Below, in pieces: positions 1 through 9,308 of a stretch of 64,000 nt of DNA. This DNA comes from Pseudidiomarina aquimaris. Lineage in GTDB: Bacteria > Pseudomonadota > Gammaproteobacteria > Enterobacterales > Alteromonadaceae. The notes beneath the pieces are model-generated. The model saw only the letters and a list, made by a program, of their open reading frames with translations, was not told where the DNA came from and searched no databases. The position numbers and the translations under genes were made by a program. Position 1 is the stretch's first letter; every line of letters begins with the position of its first letter. The DNA lies in NCBI RefSeq assembly GCF_003987395.1, contig NZ_PIPT01000006.1, positions 62,001 to 126,000 on the forward strand, read 5' to 3'.

Positions 1-801
1 GTGAATTTTAAAAAGACTTTGCCGGCTATTGCCGTAGTAGCATGTTTGAGCACGCCAGGTGCCTACGCGCAAGCATCGATTTTTATGTTCGATGATGCGA
101 GTGACCTCAATACGGAAGAGAAAAAAGACTGGGATGCCTCTGCTGAGCTCGGTTTACTTTTCACCTCAGGTAATACCAAAACTGAAACTTTCAAAACCAA
201 ATTGAATGCAGCCCGTGACTACGAAAATTGGCGTCACAAGGGCATGATCGACTATTACCGCTCGGAGCAAGAAGATCAGAATACCGGTGACACCTACGTC
301 ACAGGCGATCGTTTGTTTGTATCAGGGCAGTCAAACTATAAGTTTAGTCCTGATAGCCGTTCATCGCTGTTCGTGTTCGGCTCGTATGAAAAAGACAAAT
401 TTAGTGGTTACGAATACCAAGGTACTGTCGCCGTAGGTTATGGCGCGCGCTATCGTTATAGCCCGACCTTGTTCGCTGATTATGAGATCGGTCCGGGTTA
501 CTCGGTGAATAAACCCATTGTAAACGGTGTTGTGCAAGAGCAAGAAAGCAGCGCAATTTTGCGTCTAGCTGGTAACTTGGTGTGGGACATTACAAAGAAT
601 TCGAAGTTTAATGCCTTAGCATCAACCGAAATTGGTGAAGAAAATACCAAGTCGCGTGGTGAGTTGTCGGTATCGGCAAACGTAAATAGCTCACTCGCAC
701 TGAAGTTTTCGGTCGCTGCCAACCATAACTCCTATCTAGAAGACCCAAGCAAAGAGAAGCTTGATACTGAAACGGCTGTGACGCTCGTCTACAGCTTCTA
801 A
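1..801 (+). CDS. DUF481 family outer-membrane beta-barrel protein (YdiY-like)
   Basis: The protein has 266 residues. A Sec signal peptide covers about residues 1-23 and is probably cleaved after GAYA. The rest is a run of amphipathic strands such as AELGLLFTSGNTKTETF, which is the DUF481/YdiY pattern (a salt-induced outer membrane protein in this family). It ends in YSF, and a C-terminal phenylalanine is the usual recognition signal for barrel assembly by BAM. The GTG start is the first base of the window. The signal peptide looks complete, so the gene is probably whole, but its ribosome binding site and promoter lie outside. A strong terminator follows. The physiological substrate is unknown. 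Confidence 0.8.
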   Translation: MNFKKTLPAIAVVACLSTPGAYAQASIFMFDDASDLNTEEKKDWDASAELGLLFTSGNTKTETFKTKLNAARDYENWRHKGMIDYYRSEQEDQNTGDTYVTGDRLFVSGQSNYKFSPDSRSSLFVFGSYEKDKFSGYEYQGTVAVGYGARYRYSPTLFADYEIGPGYSVNKPIVNGVVQEQESSAILRLAGNLVWDITKNSKFNALASTEIGEENTKSRGELSVSANVNSSLALKFSVAANHNSYLEDPSKEKLDTETAVTLVYSF

Positions 802-823
802 CTTCTCTCGCTCGGAACAGCTT

Positions 824-861
824 AAGCGGGTTGCCGATTAGTCCTCGGCAATCCGCTTTTT
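824..861 (+). terminator. Intrinsic terminator after the DUF481 gene
   Basis: A 13-bp stem (arms 825-837 and 845-857, one G-T wobble, 7-nt loop) is followed by five T residues. It serves the upstream plus-strand gene. The right arm and loop also encode the last residues of the convergent ygdQ gene. Confidence 0.8.
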
Positions 862-1581
862 CAAATGAACCGGCTTATTACGCTTCCGCACACGAATGTT
901 GAGTAGCTCGACGATAAGCGAGAACGCCATTGCAAAGTACACGTAGCCTTTCGGTACATGGAATCCTAAGCCTTCGCCCATCAGGGTAAAACCAATCAAG
1001 ATAAGAAAGCTCAAGGCCAACATTTTGATGGTGGGATGGCGATCGACAAAATCACCAATCGCTTTCGCCGCCAGCATCATCACCAAGACCGCTACAACGA
1101 CTGCGATAATCATCACCGCCACATAATCCACTAAACCCACCGCCGTAATAACCGAGTCGAGTGAGAAGACGATATCAATGACCGCAATCTGCGTGATAAT
1201 GGCACCGAAGGTAGCTGCTTTACCGATTGTTTTGCTTTCTTCTACACCCTCTAGGCTATGATGAATCTCAAGGGTGCTCTTACCGAGCAAGAATAAACCA
1301 CCAAAGAAGAGAATTAAGTCACGGCCTGAAAACGCGTAACCAAGCACTTCAAACAAGGGCTCCGTAAGGCCCATGACCCAAACGATACTGAGCAATAAGG
1401 CAATGCGCATCCCCATCGCCAGTAGCAAACCAATTTGTCGTGCTTTTTGTCGCTGGTGTTCCGGTAGGCGGCCGACTAAAATCGAAATAAAGATAATATT
1501 ATCAATGCCTAAGACCACCTCGAGGGCTGTGAGCGTAGCCAGTGCAATCCAAGCTTCGGGTAAAAAGATCCATTCAAACAT
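838..1581 (-). CDS. ygdQ: TerC family integral membrane protein, YgdQ-type
   Basis: The 247-residue protein has about seven hydrophobic helices and runs almost collinear with E. coli YgdQ as I remember it. Both TerC signatures are present: EVVLGIDNIIF at residues 21-31, and FSLDSVITAVG near residue 140. The acidic residues in these helices are thought to bind metal ions. TerC-family proteins are linked to metal efflux, including manganese loading of exported proteins, but the exact role of YgdQ is not settled. The gene is monocistronic and convergent with the DUF481 gene. Its stop codon lies inside that gene's terminator hairpin. Confidence 0.88.
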   Translation of the reverse strand: MFEWIFLPEAWIALATLTALEVVLGIDNIIFISILVGRLPEHQRQKARQIGLLLAMGMRIALLLSIVWVMGLTEPLFEVLGYAFSGRDLILFFGGLFLLGKSTLEIHHSLEGVEESKTIGKAATFGAIITQIAVIDIVFSLDSVITAVGLVDYVAVMIIAVVVAVLVMMLAAKAIGDFVDRHPTIKMLALSFLILIGFTLMGEGLGFHVPKGYVYFAMAFSLIVELLNIRVRKRNKPVHLKKRIAED

Positions 1582-1657
1582 TTAGCTTTCTCTTACATTG
1601 TGGTGTGATTGAATTACAATAAACAGGTTATTTCGCAAAAACAATGTGGAATACTCT

Positions 1658-1686
1658 TTGCGCAGCGCTTTCATTTTGGCTAGTAT
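1658..1686 (+). promoter_or_regulatory. Candidate sigma70 promoter for the DUF47-pit operon
   Basis: TTGCGC at 1658-1663 and TAGTAT at 1681-1686 are separated by 17 nt and followed by a GC-rich discriminator. A small hairpin (CCCGA 1693-1697 with TCGGG 1705-1709) lies in the leader. No Pho box was recognised. Confidence 0.35.
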
Positions 1687-1749
1687 GCGCACCCCGATAA
1701 AATGTCGGGAACACGATGATTCTAATAGCAGCAACAAAGGCGAACTTTT

Positions 1750-2430
1750 ATGTCTGCAAACTCGTTTCTAGGTGTATTTGCTAAGTCTCCGATCAAACCG
1801 ATGATCGAGCACATCGAACAAGTGCATGACTGTGCAATGACTTTAAAACCCTTCTTCCAAGCCGTTTATGCCGGTAATTGGGATGACGCTGAAGAGCATC
1901 GCAAGGCGATTGTAAAGAAAGAAAAAGCCGCAGATGATCTGAAACGCCAAATTCGTTTGAACCTTCCTGGTGGTCTATTTATGCCAGTCGAGCGCACCGA
2001 TTTGCTCGAGTTGGTATCACAACAAGACCGTATCGCTAACAAAGCAAAAGATATTTCCGGCTTGATTACAGGGCGTGAGTTACAAGTTCCGGCGGCTATG
2101 GTAGAGGGCTTTGATGCTTATCTCCAGCGTTGCTTGGATGCGACGGACAAAGCCAAAGAGACCATTGGTGAATTCGATGATTTGCTCGAGGTAGGCTTTA
2201 AAGGCCGTGAACGTAAAATTGTCGATAGTCTTATTTCTGAGCTGGACAGCATTGAGCAAGATACCGATGCCCTGCAGGTGAAATTGCGCCGTCAATTGCG
2301 GTCAATGGAGCAGGACATGAACCCGCTTGATGCAATGTTCCTTTATAAAATCCTTGATTGGGTCGGTGATCTCGCGGACCTAGCCGAGCGCGTGGGCGCG
2401 CGATTTGAGCTCATGCTTGCACGAGTCTAA
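1750..2430 (+). CDS. DUF47 / TIGR00153 PhoU-like phosphate transport regulator
   Basis: The 226-residue, largely helical protein belongs to the TIGR00153/DUF47 family. The start MSANSFLGVFAKSPIKPM and the internal LPGGLFMPVERTDLLELVSQQDRIANKAKDI region are typical, though these strings are only quoted as family-like stretches. Members are relatives of PhoU and are almost always encoded just upstream of a Pit-type phosphate transporter. That is the arrangement here, with 14 nt before the next gene. The likely role is a cytoplasmic modulator of Pit activity. The family and the operon are clear; the mechanism is not established. Confidence 0.88.
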   Translation: MSANSFLGVFAKSPIKPMIEHIEQVHDCAMTLKPFFQAVYAGNWDDAEEHRKAIVKKEKAADDLKRQIRLNLPGGLFMPVERTDLLELVSQQDRIANKAKDISGLITGRELQVPAAMVEGFDAYLQRCLDATDKAKETIGEFDDLLEVGFKGRERKIVDSLISELDSIEQDTDALQVKLRRQLRSMEQDMNPLDAMFLYKILDWVGDLADLAERVGARFELMLARV

Positions 2431-2444
2431 GTCGGAGACAAACA

Positions 2445-3713
2445 ATGGATATTATTTCTACTTATAACCTCACGCTGATTTTGATGGCGGCAGCATTTGC
2501 CTTCTTTATGGCGTGGGGTATTGGCGCAAATGACGTGGCGAATGCGATGGGTACCTCGGTAGGTTCCAAAGCATTAACGATTAAACAAGCGATCATCGTG
2601 GCGATGATTTTTGAGTTTGCTGGGGCTTATTTAGCCGGGGGCGAGGTCACGTCAACGATTCGCAAAGGTATCATTGACTCAGCCTATTTCGTCGATGCAC
2701 CTGAATTATTGGTGTTCGGTATGATTGGTGCGCTGTTAGCAGCAGGTTTTTGGTTGCTGATAGCTTCTTACCTAGGCTGGCCGGTGTCGACCACGCACTC
2801 GATTATCGGTGCAATCGTTGGTTTCGCCGCAGTCGGGGTAAGCCCTGAGTCAGTGGAATGGTCAAAAGTATTAGGTATCGTCGGTAGTTGGGTTGTGACC
2901 CCCATGATTGCGGGTCTGATTGCGTATTTCATATTTATAAGTGCGCAAAAGCTCATCTTTGACCGTGAAAACCCGCTTGATATGGCCAAGCGTTATGTGC
3001 CTTTTTACATGGCGTTGACGGGTTTCGTTATCGCTCTAGTGACTATCAAAAAGGGTCTCAAGCACGTTGGTGTGCAGTTCACGACCTTTGACGGCATTGC
3101 CCTTGCCATCGCGATTGGTGTCGTTGTCGGTATTATCGGTAAGATCATGATTAGCCGTCTGCGCTTTGACCCGTCAGCTGACAAAGACATGCACTATACC
3201 AACGTCGAAAAGGTCTTCGCCGTACTTATGGTGGTAACCGCTTGTGCCATGGCTTTTGCACACGGCTCTAATGACGTTGCAAATGCGATTGGTCCGTTGG
3301 CTGCAGTTGTTAGTGTGGTTCAGAGCGGCGGTGAGATTTCCAGCAAAGCGGCGCTGGCGTGGTGGGTATTGCCGGTGGGCGCAATTGGTATCGTCCTTGG
3401 TTTGGCGATGCTTGGTAAGCGCGTTATCGCAACCATTGGTAAAGGTATCACGCACCTAACGCCGAGCCGTGGTTTCGCGGCCGAGTTAGCAGCAGCTTCG
3501 ACCGTTGTAATTGCCTCGGGTACAGGTCTTCCTATCTCTACCACACAGACTCTTGTTGGTGCGGTATTAGGTGTTGGTATGGCACGTGGTATTGCCGCAC
3601 TTAACTTAGGCGTCGTACGTAATATCGTGGTGTCGTGGGTCGTGACCTTGCCAGCAGGTGCCATTATGTCGATTATCTTCTTCTTTATTTTGAAGGCGGC
3701 ATTTGGCGTTTAA
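2445..3713 (+). CDS. pit: Inorganic phosphate transporter, PiT family
   Basis: The 422-residue membrane protein carries the duplicated PiT signature GANDVANAMGTSVGS near residue 27 and AHGSNDVANAIGPLAAV near residue 270. The two halves are related and share GWPVSTTHS and GLPISTTQT motifs. PiT carriers move phosphate, usually as a metal-phosphate complex, with protons or sodium across the inner membrane. The gene is co-transcribed with the DUF47 gene upstream and ends in a strong terminator. I cannot tell PitA from PitB, or the coupling ion, from sequence alone. Confidence 0.92.
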   Translation: MDIISTYNLTLILMAAAFAFFMAWGIGANDVANAMGTSVGSKALTIKQAIIVAMIFEFAGAYLAGGEVTSTIRKGIIDSAYFVDAPELLVFGMIGALLAAGFWLLIASYLGWPVSTTHSIIGAIVGFAAVGVSPESVEWSKVLGIVGSWVVTPMIAGLIAYFIFISAQKLIFDRENPLDMAKRYVPFYMALTGFVIALVTIKKGLKHVGVQFTTFDGIALAIAIGVVVGIIGKIMISRLRFDPSADKDMHYTNVEKVFAVLMVVTACAMAFAHGSNDVANAIGPLAAVVSVVQSGGEISSKAALAWWVLPVGAIGIVLGLAMLGKRVIATIGKGITHLTPSRGFAAELAAASTVVIASGTGLPISTTQTLVGAVLGVGMARGIAALNLGVVRNIVVSWVVTLPAGAIMSIIFFFILKAAFGV

Positions 3714-3731
3714 GCAAATCTCGTACACTAT

Positions 3732-3759
3732 AAAAAGGCGACTTTGGTCGCCTTTTTTT
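3732..3759 (+). terminator. Intrinsic terminator after pit
   Basis: AAAAAGGCGAC and GTCGCCTTTTT form a near-perfect stem around a 4-nt loop, with seven T residues on the 3' side. It ends the DUF47-pit operon. Confidence 0.9.
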
Positions 3760-3788
3760 GTGCGTGTAAGAAAATTTTCGCCTGTTGT

Positions 3789-3817
3789 GAAAACTTTTTG
3801 TGGTTGGCGCTCGACTA
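3789..3817 (+). promoter_or_regulatory. Possible ECF-type promoter upstream of the sigma gene
   Basis: GAAAACTT at 3789-3796 resembles the GGAACTT -35 element of RpoE-like sigma factors. TCGACTA at 3811-3817 would be the -10 element, with a spacer slightly shorter than usual. ECF operons are often autoregulated, which makes the location sensible, but the match is weak. Confidence 0.25.
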
Positions 3818-3845
3818 CAGTAGCAAAGAACAAAGGAACTCAATT

Positions 3846-4388
3846 GTGTTTGCACCATCAGATGAGCGGCTCGTGCGGCGAGCCTTAGAAAATAACAAAC
3901 AGGCTTGGTTGCAATTGGTACAGCGCTACGAAGGCTTAGTGTTTAACTACGCCCTGCGTATGAGCGGCAGCCGCGATGATGCGATGGACTTGATGCAGGA
4001 TGTCTTTCTATCACTGTTTCGGAACCTAGCTGGCTGGCGCGGTGAAAGTTCGTTCAAGAACTGGTTGATGAAGATTGCCCATTATCGTTGCATCGAGCAT
4101 TTTCGTCGCCGTAAGGATTTCGCTGACGAACATGACTTTGAGCAACACGAGAGTGAGCACGACTGGCATGATCCAGAAGCCGTCTACCAGGGACAGCAAC
4201 GCACGCAGACACTGGTAAGAGCGATGCAAGAATTGCCGGTCGAACAACGCTTAGTCGTCGAATTGAAGTTTTTTCAGCATTTGAAGTTACAAGAGATAAG
4301 TCAACAACTGGATGTGCCATTGAATACGGTGAAGTCACGGTTATATAAAGCAGTCGAACGCCTACAGCAGTTGGTGGAGGAAGTATGA
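3846..4388 (+). CDS. ECF-type RNA polymerase sigma factor
   Basis: I take the GTG at 3846 as the start. AAGGAA at 3833-3838 is well placed for it, and the upstream in-frame extension runs through the promoter region. The 180-residue product has sigma region 2 at about residues 28-90 (DDAMDLMQDVFLSLFRN, then FKNWLMKIAHYRCIEHFRRR). Region 4 is a helix-turn-helix at about 125-178 (LKLQEISQQLDVPLNTVKSRL). There is no region 1 or 3, which is the ECF layout. It overlaps the next gene by 4 bp, so it is translationally coupled to its likely antagonist. The regulon and inducing signal are unknown. Confidence 0.88.
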   Translation: MFAPSDERLVRRALENNKQAWLQLVQRYEGLVFNYALRMSGSRDDAMDLMQDVFLSLFRNLAGWRGESSFKNWLMKIAHYRCIEHFRRRKDFADEHDFEQHESEHDWHDPEAVYQGQQRTQTLVRAMQELPVEQRLVVELKFFQHLKLQEISQQLDVPLNTVKSRLYKAVERLQQLVEEV

Positions 4389-4960
4389 ATAAGTCACACG
4401 AATTTGAAAACTGGATTCAGCAGACAGCGGATGCCACCCAAGCCGAGCGTGTTCCCGAGTGGCCTCGTGAGCTTACGTTCCGCGGCCATGCCGAACAGCC
4501 GCTACGCTGGTGGCAACGACCTTTTTTACCTGTTGCATCATTGGCGTGTTCGGCACTCGCTTTGCTAGCCATTGTTAGCCAACTGCAAGTCCAGGTAACC
4601 GAGCAAGGTTTCAATGTGCATTTTGGTGGCGGTTTAACCGAGCAGCAATTACAGGCGGCTGTGGCTGAACGAATGACCAGCTACGCGGCTGAACAACAAC
4701 TACAGATGGCGGAATATGCGGCTAATTTACGCGAAGACTTTCGTGATGATGTTGCGGCAGCCAACCAACAACTGGTGAGTTATGTACTCAACACCAGTCG
4801 CACCGAACGCCAAGAAGATATGGAAGATCTGATTCGTTATGTAAATGCGCAACGCGAAGACGATCAAGTTTATTTTGCTTATCAACTTTCACAAGTCACT
4901 GACCAGATTCTTGAGCCAAGTGACTTGAATGCTACCCCAAATTTTGAGACGAAGGAGTAA
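4385..4960 (+). CDS. Single-pass membrane protein, probable anti-sigma factor
   Basis: The 191-residue protein has a cytoplasmic N-terminus of about 48 residues, one transmembrane segment at about 50-66 (LPVASLACSALALLAIV), and a periplasmic helical, glutamine- and glutamate-rich domain that may form a coiled coil. Its start overlaps the sigma gene's stop (ATGA). Position and topology point to an anti-sigma factor. It lacks the HxxxCxxC zinc motif of ZAS-domain anti-sigmas, so it is a different type or a diverged one. I recognise no named family. The anti-sigma role is inferred from context. Confidence 0.6.
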   Translation: MNKSHEFENWIQQTADATQAERVPEWPRELTFRGHAEQPLRWWQRPFLPVASLACSALALLAIVSQLQVQVTEQGFNVHFGGGLTEQQLQAAVAERMTSYAAEQQLQMAEYAANLREDFRDDVAAANQQLVSYVLNTSRTERQEDMEDLIRYVNAQREDDQVYFAYQLSQVTDQILEPSDLNATPNFETKE

Positions 4961-4964
4961 GAAC

Positions 4965-5888
4965 ATGCGCACATTAATGGCATTATCAGCGGTCGCATTA
5001 GCATTGACTACAAGCTCTGCAGCGCATGCTGACCAAGCACAACGAAGCGAGTTACGAAAGCAACTTGAAATCATGAACAGTATCTTTTCGACTGCCTTAG
5101 AGCAAGAAAGTAAGTCGGAGCAACGCCGTGTATTCAGTCGTGACCGATTGAACTACAACTATCTTGCCGGGCAGGGCGTGGTCTACCGCACCCGTATCGG
5201 TGGCAACCGCATTATGTTCTTCGGCGGTGAAGTACCAATTCCACCGATGCCACCAGAAGTTGTTAGCTTGGCGGGTGTGGACAGTGTTGAAATCGAGCTG
5301 GCGGTTGCCGAAGGTTTAGCTGCGGCGGAGGAAGCACTTGAGGGCTTAGAGATTGTTACTGAAGATATCGAGGATGATGGTGAAGGGAACATCCGCGTTA
5401 TTCGCCATGTAACCGATAAGGTTCGCGAGAATGCCGGTGAAATGCGTGAATTGCGCCGACGTGTACGTGACTTAGAACTCGCACAACGCAATGCTGACGG
5501 AGCCGAGGGCGAAGCCATTGCCCGGGAACTTGAGCAAGCGCGCCAAGAGTTGGAAGCGACGCAAGAGGCGTTAGAAGTCGCGCGCGCTGAAATCGCAGAA
5601 GCTCGCCAAGAAGTGCGTAAAAAGGTTGAAGTTCGCAAGGCAGAACGCACCGAGCAATTACAGCAGCAACTGGCGAGTTTTGAACAAACAATGGCGAGTA
5701 CTCTTTGTGACTACGGCCGTACCTTGCGCGCTTTGCCTGACGCAGAAAATGTCACCTTTGTGCTCGAGGGGGCAGGTCAAGAAGAACAGGGCGGTAAAGA
5801 TAAGATTTATATCTTCTCAAAACGCCAACTAGAAAATTGTGAGTCACCAAGTGATCTTTTAACTAAGGCTACGACGTACAACTTTTAG
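4965..5888 (+). CDS. Exported coiled-coil protein of unknown function, third gene of ECF operon
   Basis: I take the ATG at 4965 as the start. GGAG at 4953-4956 is well spaced, and the residues that follow form a clean signal peptide, probably cleaved after SAAHA. The mature protein has a short N-terminal helical segment, then a VPIPPMPPEV stretch. A long charged heptad-like region follows at about residues 140-240 of the 307, rich in Arg, Glu, Ala and Gln. The C-terminal domain carries two cysteines. It begins 4 nt after the anti-sigma gene stop, so it is in the same operon and may be the envelope target or sensor partner of the sigma system. No family recognised. Confidence 0.6.
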   Translation: MRTLMALSAVALALTTSSAAHADQAQRSELRKQLEIMNSIFSTALEQESKSEQRRVFSRDRLNYNYLAGQGVVYRTRIGGNRIMFFGGEVPIPPMPPEVVSLAGVDSVEIELAVAEGLAAAEEALEGLEIVTEDIEDDGEGNIRVIRHVTDKVRENAGEMRELRRRVRDLELAQRNADGAEGEAIARELEQARQELEATQEALEVARAEIAEARQEVRKKVEVRKAERTEQLQQQLASFEQTMASTLCDYGRTLRALPDAENVTFVLEGAGQEEQGGKDKIYIFSKRQLENCESPSDLLTKATTYNF

Positions 5889-5921
5889 CTGATCAATAGG
5901 ATCGGTTGTCATCTCTGTTTC

Positions 5922-5947
5922 GCACGCCTTCGGGCGTGCTTTTTTTT
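5922..5947 (+). terminator. Intrinsic terminator after the ECF operon
   Basis: GCACGCC and GGCGTGC flank a TTCG tetraloop, followed by eight T residues. It is a textbook rho-independent terminator. Confidence 0.92.
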
Positions 5948-5997
5948 GCCCGCCAAAACAGGTAAAGTACGCGCTCAAAATAGCGGCAGTGAAACCT

Positions 5998-7044
5998 ATG
6001 GACGTAAAAGATTTTACCTTTGTATTACCTGATGAGCTGATAGCTCGTTATCCCCAGCCCGATCGCAGTGCGAGTCGCATGTTACGTCTTGATGGCGCGA
6101 CCGGAGCCGTTGAGCATTCCCAGTTTAAAGCCATCGTAGATGAGCTTAACGAGGGCGACTTGTTGGTTTTCAACGATACCCGTGTGATCCCGGCGCGGAT
6201 GCTTGGCGAGAAAGTGTCGGGTGGCAAAATTGAGGTTTTGGTTGAGCGTCTATTAGATGATTCGCGGGTGCTGGCGCATGTGCGCAGTAACCGCGCACCC
6301 AAGGTCGGCGCTAAGTTTTTACTCGAAGGCGCAGTTGAAGTTGAAATGTTAGGCCGCGAGGGTGCGTTATTTGAATTGAAGTTTTTAACTGAAGCGCCGG
6401 TACTTGAGGTGCTTGAAAGTTATGGCCACATGCCGTTGCCGCCGTACATCGACCGTCCAGACGAGGCCAGCGACCGCGAACGCTATCAAACTGTCTACAA
6501 TAAAAAGCCCGGTGCTGTTGCAGCGCCTACCGCCGGCCTACACTTTGATGACGCAATTCTAGCGGCGCTTGCAGCAAAAGGCGTGCAGTTTGCTTACGTC
6601 ACCTTGCACGTGGGTGCAGGAACTTTTCAGCCGGTGCGGGTGGATAACATCGAAGAACATCACATGCACAGCGAGTACGCTGAAGTCCCGCAAGAGACAG
6701 TCGATGCAATTCTGGCAACGAAAGCTGCGGGTAAACGCGTCGTAGCTGTGGGGACAACCTCCGTACGTTCATTGGAGTCAGCGGCACAAGCTGCACTGCA
6801 GCAAGGCGAGCTCATCGCTCCGTTCTTCTCTGACACCGATATCTTTATTTATCCTGGTTATGAATTTCGCATCATTGATGCCATGGTCACCAATTTCCAT
6901 TTACCAGAATCGACCTTGATCATGTTGATCTCAGCCTTTGCTGGGCGCGAGCAGGTGTTGGCGGCCTATGCCGCAGCAATAGAAGAGCGCTATCGCTTTT
7001 TCAGTTACGGTGACGCGATGTTTGTGACCCGTAAACCTAGCTAA
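5998..7044 (+). CDS. queA: S-adenosylmethionine:tRNA ribosyltransferase-isomerase QueA
   Basis: QueA transfers and isomerises the ribosyl part of SAM onto preQ1 in tRNA to make epoxyqueuosine. The 348-residue protein aligns along its whole length with E. coli QueA from memory. Shared stretches include [46 protein letters not shown] and [13 protein letters not shown] chose the ATG at 5998 because the N-terminus [19 protein letters not shown] then matches the family. A GTG at 5989 would add three residues, and neither has a strong ribosome binding site. It is followed by tgt, the next queuosine gene. Confidence 0.94.
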   Translation: MDVKDFTFVLPDELIARYPQPDRSASRMLRLDGATGAVEHSQFKAIVDELNEGDLLVFNDTRVIPARMLGEKVSGGKIEVLVERLLDDSRVLAHVRSNRAPKVGAKFLLEGAVEVEMLGREGALFELKFLTEAPVLEVLESYGHMPLPPYIDRPDEASDRERYQTVYNKKPGAVAAPTAGLHFDDAILAALAAKGVQFAYVTLHVGAGTFQPVRVDNIEEHHMHSEYAEVPQETVDAILATKAAGKRVVAVGTTSVRSLESAAQAALQQGELIAPFFSDTDIFIYPGYEFRIIDAMVTNFHLPESTLIMLISAFAGREQVLAAYAAAIEERYRFFSYGDAMFVTRKPS

Positions 7045-7052
7045 GGTATACT
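7024..7052 (+). promoter_or_regulatory. Candidate promoter for tgt inside the end of queA
   Basis: GTGACC at 7024-7029 and TATACT at 7047-7052 have a 17-nt spacer. It would give tgt its own transcript besides read-through from queA. Confidence 0.35.
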
Positions 7053-7084
7053 GGCCGTCTCGGACTGTTTTTCCGTGAATCTAA

Positions 7085-8215
<1,131 letters not shown>

Positions 8216-8223
8216 GCAGTGGG

Positions 8224-8250
8224 TCGATCCCAGTGTTAGGCTGGGATCGA
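8224..8250. terminator. Perfect inverted repeat between tgt and marC
   Basis: A 10-bp stem (8224-8233 with 8241-8250) and 7-nt loop straddle the convergent 3' ends and overlap the last codons of marC. No T-run follows on either side, so it could be a weak bidirectional terminator or an mRNA 3'-end stabiliser. Confidence 0.4.
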
Positions 8251-8883
8251 TCGCGCGATATCAATCACGTAAGGCTTGATACCAGCGAAGAAAAACTCCA
8301 CCGCGATCAGCATTACGATAAGCCCCATCAAACGCATCAAAATCTTACTCCCACTGCGACCCAGCTTAGCTAAAAGCTGCCGACCGCTCGCTAGAACCAC
8401 AGCAGTCAGTGCGCAAACCAAAGCAATGGCAAGGAAAAGGCTGATAGTTGCCGATGTGGTCGAGGCCGCAGTTTTGCCTTCTTGAATGACCAAGATCACC
8501 ATAGTAATAGCACCTGGGCCGGCAATCATAGGAATACCGATCGGTGTGACCGCCACATCGGAGCCAAAGTCGCCGTCACTTTCGCCGTCGACACACTTGG
8601 GGACGGTGCGTCCACGCAACATTTCAAAGCCCATCACAAAGAACAAAATACCACCGGCAACCCGCAAGCCATTTACCGAGATGCTAAAAAAACTGAATAT
8701 GGCTTCGCCTAACAGAGCAAATACACTGAGAGCAATAAATGCAGTCACTGCTGCGCGCATGGCGACCCAACGCGCAGCCTTTGGTGTCATAGCTTCGGTC
8801 AGAGCAATATAAATCGGCACCGCTGCCACTGGATTGATCATGGTAAACAACGAGGTAAATTGAAAAATAAAGGTTTCGAACAT
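8236..8883 (-). CDS. MarC family integral membrane protein
   Basis: The 215-residue protein has about six transmembrane helices and the MarC/NAAT signature FTMINPVAAVPIYIALT near the N-terminus. A second half-repeat, VTPIGIPMIAGPGAITMVI, follows. I chose the ATG at 8883 because GGGGAG lies 7 nt upstream of it; a longer frame to 8916 lacks support. MarC proteins were once thought to be drug exporters, but that role was not upheld and the substrate remains unknown. The gene stands alone, convergent with tgt and divergent from rpsU. Confidence 0.87.
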   Translation of the reverse strand: MFETFIFQFTSLFTMINPVAAVPIYIALTEAMTPKAARWVAMRAAVTAFIALSVFALLGEAIFSFFSISVNGLRVAGGILFFVMGFEMLRGRTVPKCVDGESDGDFGSDVAVTPIGIPMIAGPGAITMVILVIQEGKTAASTTSATISLFLAIALVCALTAVVLASGRQLLAKLGRSGSKILMRLMGLIVMLIAVEFFFAGIKPYVIDIARSIPA

Positions 8884-9084
8884 GCCAGACTCCCCACAAG
8901 CCTTGTCAACGAGCACCGATGTTGCTTCGGTAAGTTACAGTATTCTATCAAGTTTTAAAAAAAGAGGTAAAAAACATAAAAAATACTTCCAGTTGCGACA
9001 CAATTTGACGTATAAAAGTGCCATACTTCTCGATACAAAAATAAAACATAATCTCCCAATGCAGTTAATAAGCGTTTCCACTTT

Positions 9085-9152
9085 TGGAAGCGGTGAATGA
9101 ATAGCATGAGTGTCATGCCGACCAGCCTGATTGTCATGCTTCACCGCTTCCA
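9085..9152. repeat. Interrupted inverted repeat in the marC-rpsU intergenic region
   Basis: The 13-mer TGGAAGCGGTGAA at 9085-9097 is perfectly inverted at 9140-9152. Inside it, GCATGA (9104-9109) can pair with TCATGC (9134-9139). This gives a two-part stem with one asymmetric bulge and a loop of about 24 nt. The surrounding 8917-9195 holds no gene I can support and includes an A+T-rich stretch at 8940-9060. It is not followed by a T-run. Function unknown; it may be a REP-like element or a structured transcript. Confidence 0.6.
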
Positions 9153-9195
9153 TCCTTTTCTGCGCAAACCTAAAAGAATTAAATCGATCGCGGGC

Positions 9196-9224
9196 TTTAC
9201 ATCAGGATCTGAACTCGCTACAAT
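9196..9224 (+). promoter_or_regulatory. sigma70 promoter of rpsU
   Basis: TTTACA at 9196-9201 and TACAAT at 9219-9224 have an optimal 17-nt spacer; each hexamer differs from consensus at one base. The leader of about 78 nt has a small hairpin (TTGGTC 9246-9251 with GACCAA 9259-9264) and AGGTGA before the rpsU ATG. No LexA box was recognised. Confidence 0.7.
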
Positions 9225-9308
9225 TCAGCACCATTTTTATTCGTCTTGGTCAAAAAACGACCAAAGTTGATAACCAAACAACAGAATTTTCATTGAGGTG
9301 AGATTTTA

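Noticed and set aside
3744-3845. Longer N-terminus for the ECF sigma factor
   Set aside because: The extension covers the pit terminator and the probable promoter; the GTG at 3846 has a good ribosome binding site.
5183-5650. A 155-codon open frame on the minus strand, rich in Ser and Arg
   Set aside because: It lies wholly opposite the coiled-coil gene, has a shadow-type composition and lacks a ribosome binding site.
9085-9152. Insertion-sequence ends or attachment site
   Set aside because: No transposase or integrase gene and no flanking direct repeats were seen.
8917-9195. Short frames on both strands in the marC-rpsU gap
   Set aside because: No ribosome binding site, no sensible protein composition, and they overlap the inverted repeat; I see no gene here.
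9153-9308. LexA box upstream of rpsU, as in E. coli
   Set aside because: No CTG-N10-CAG site with acceptable spacing was recognised near the promoter.
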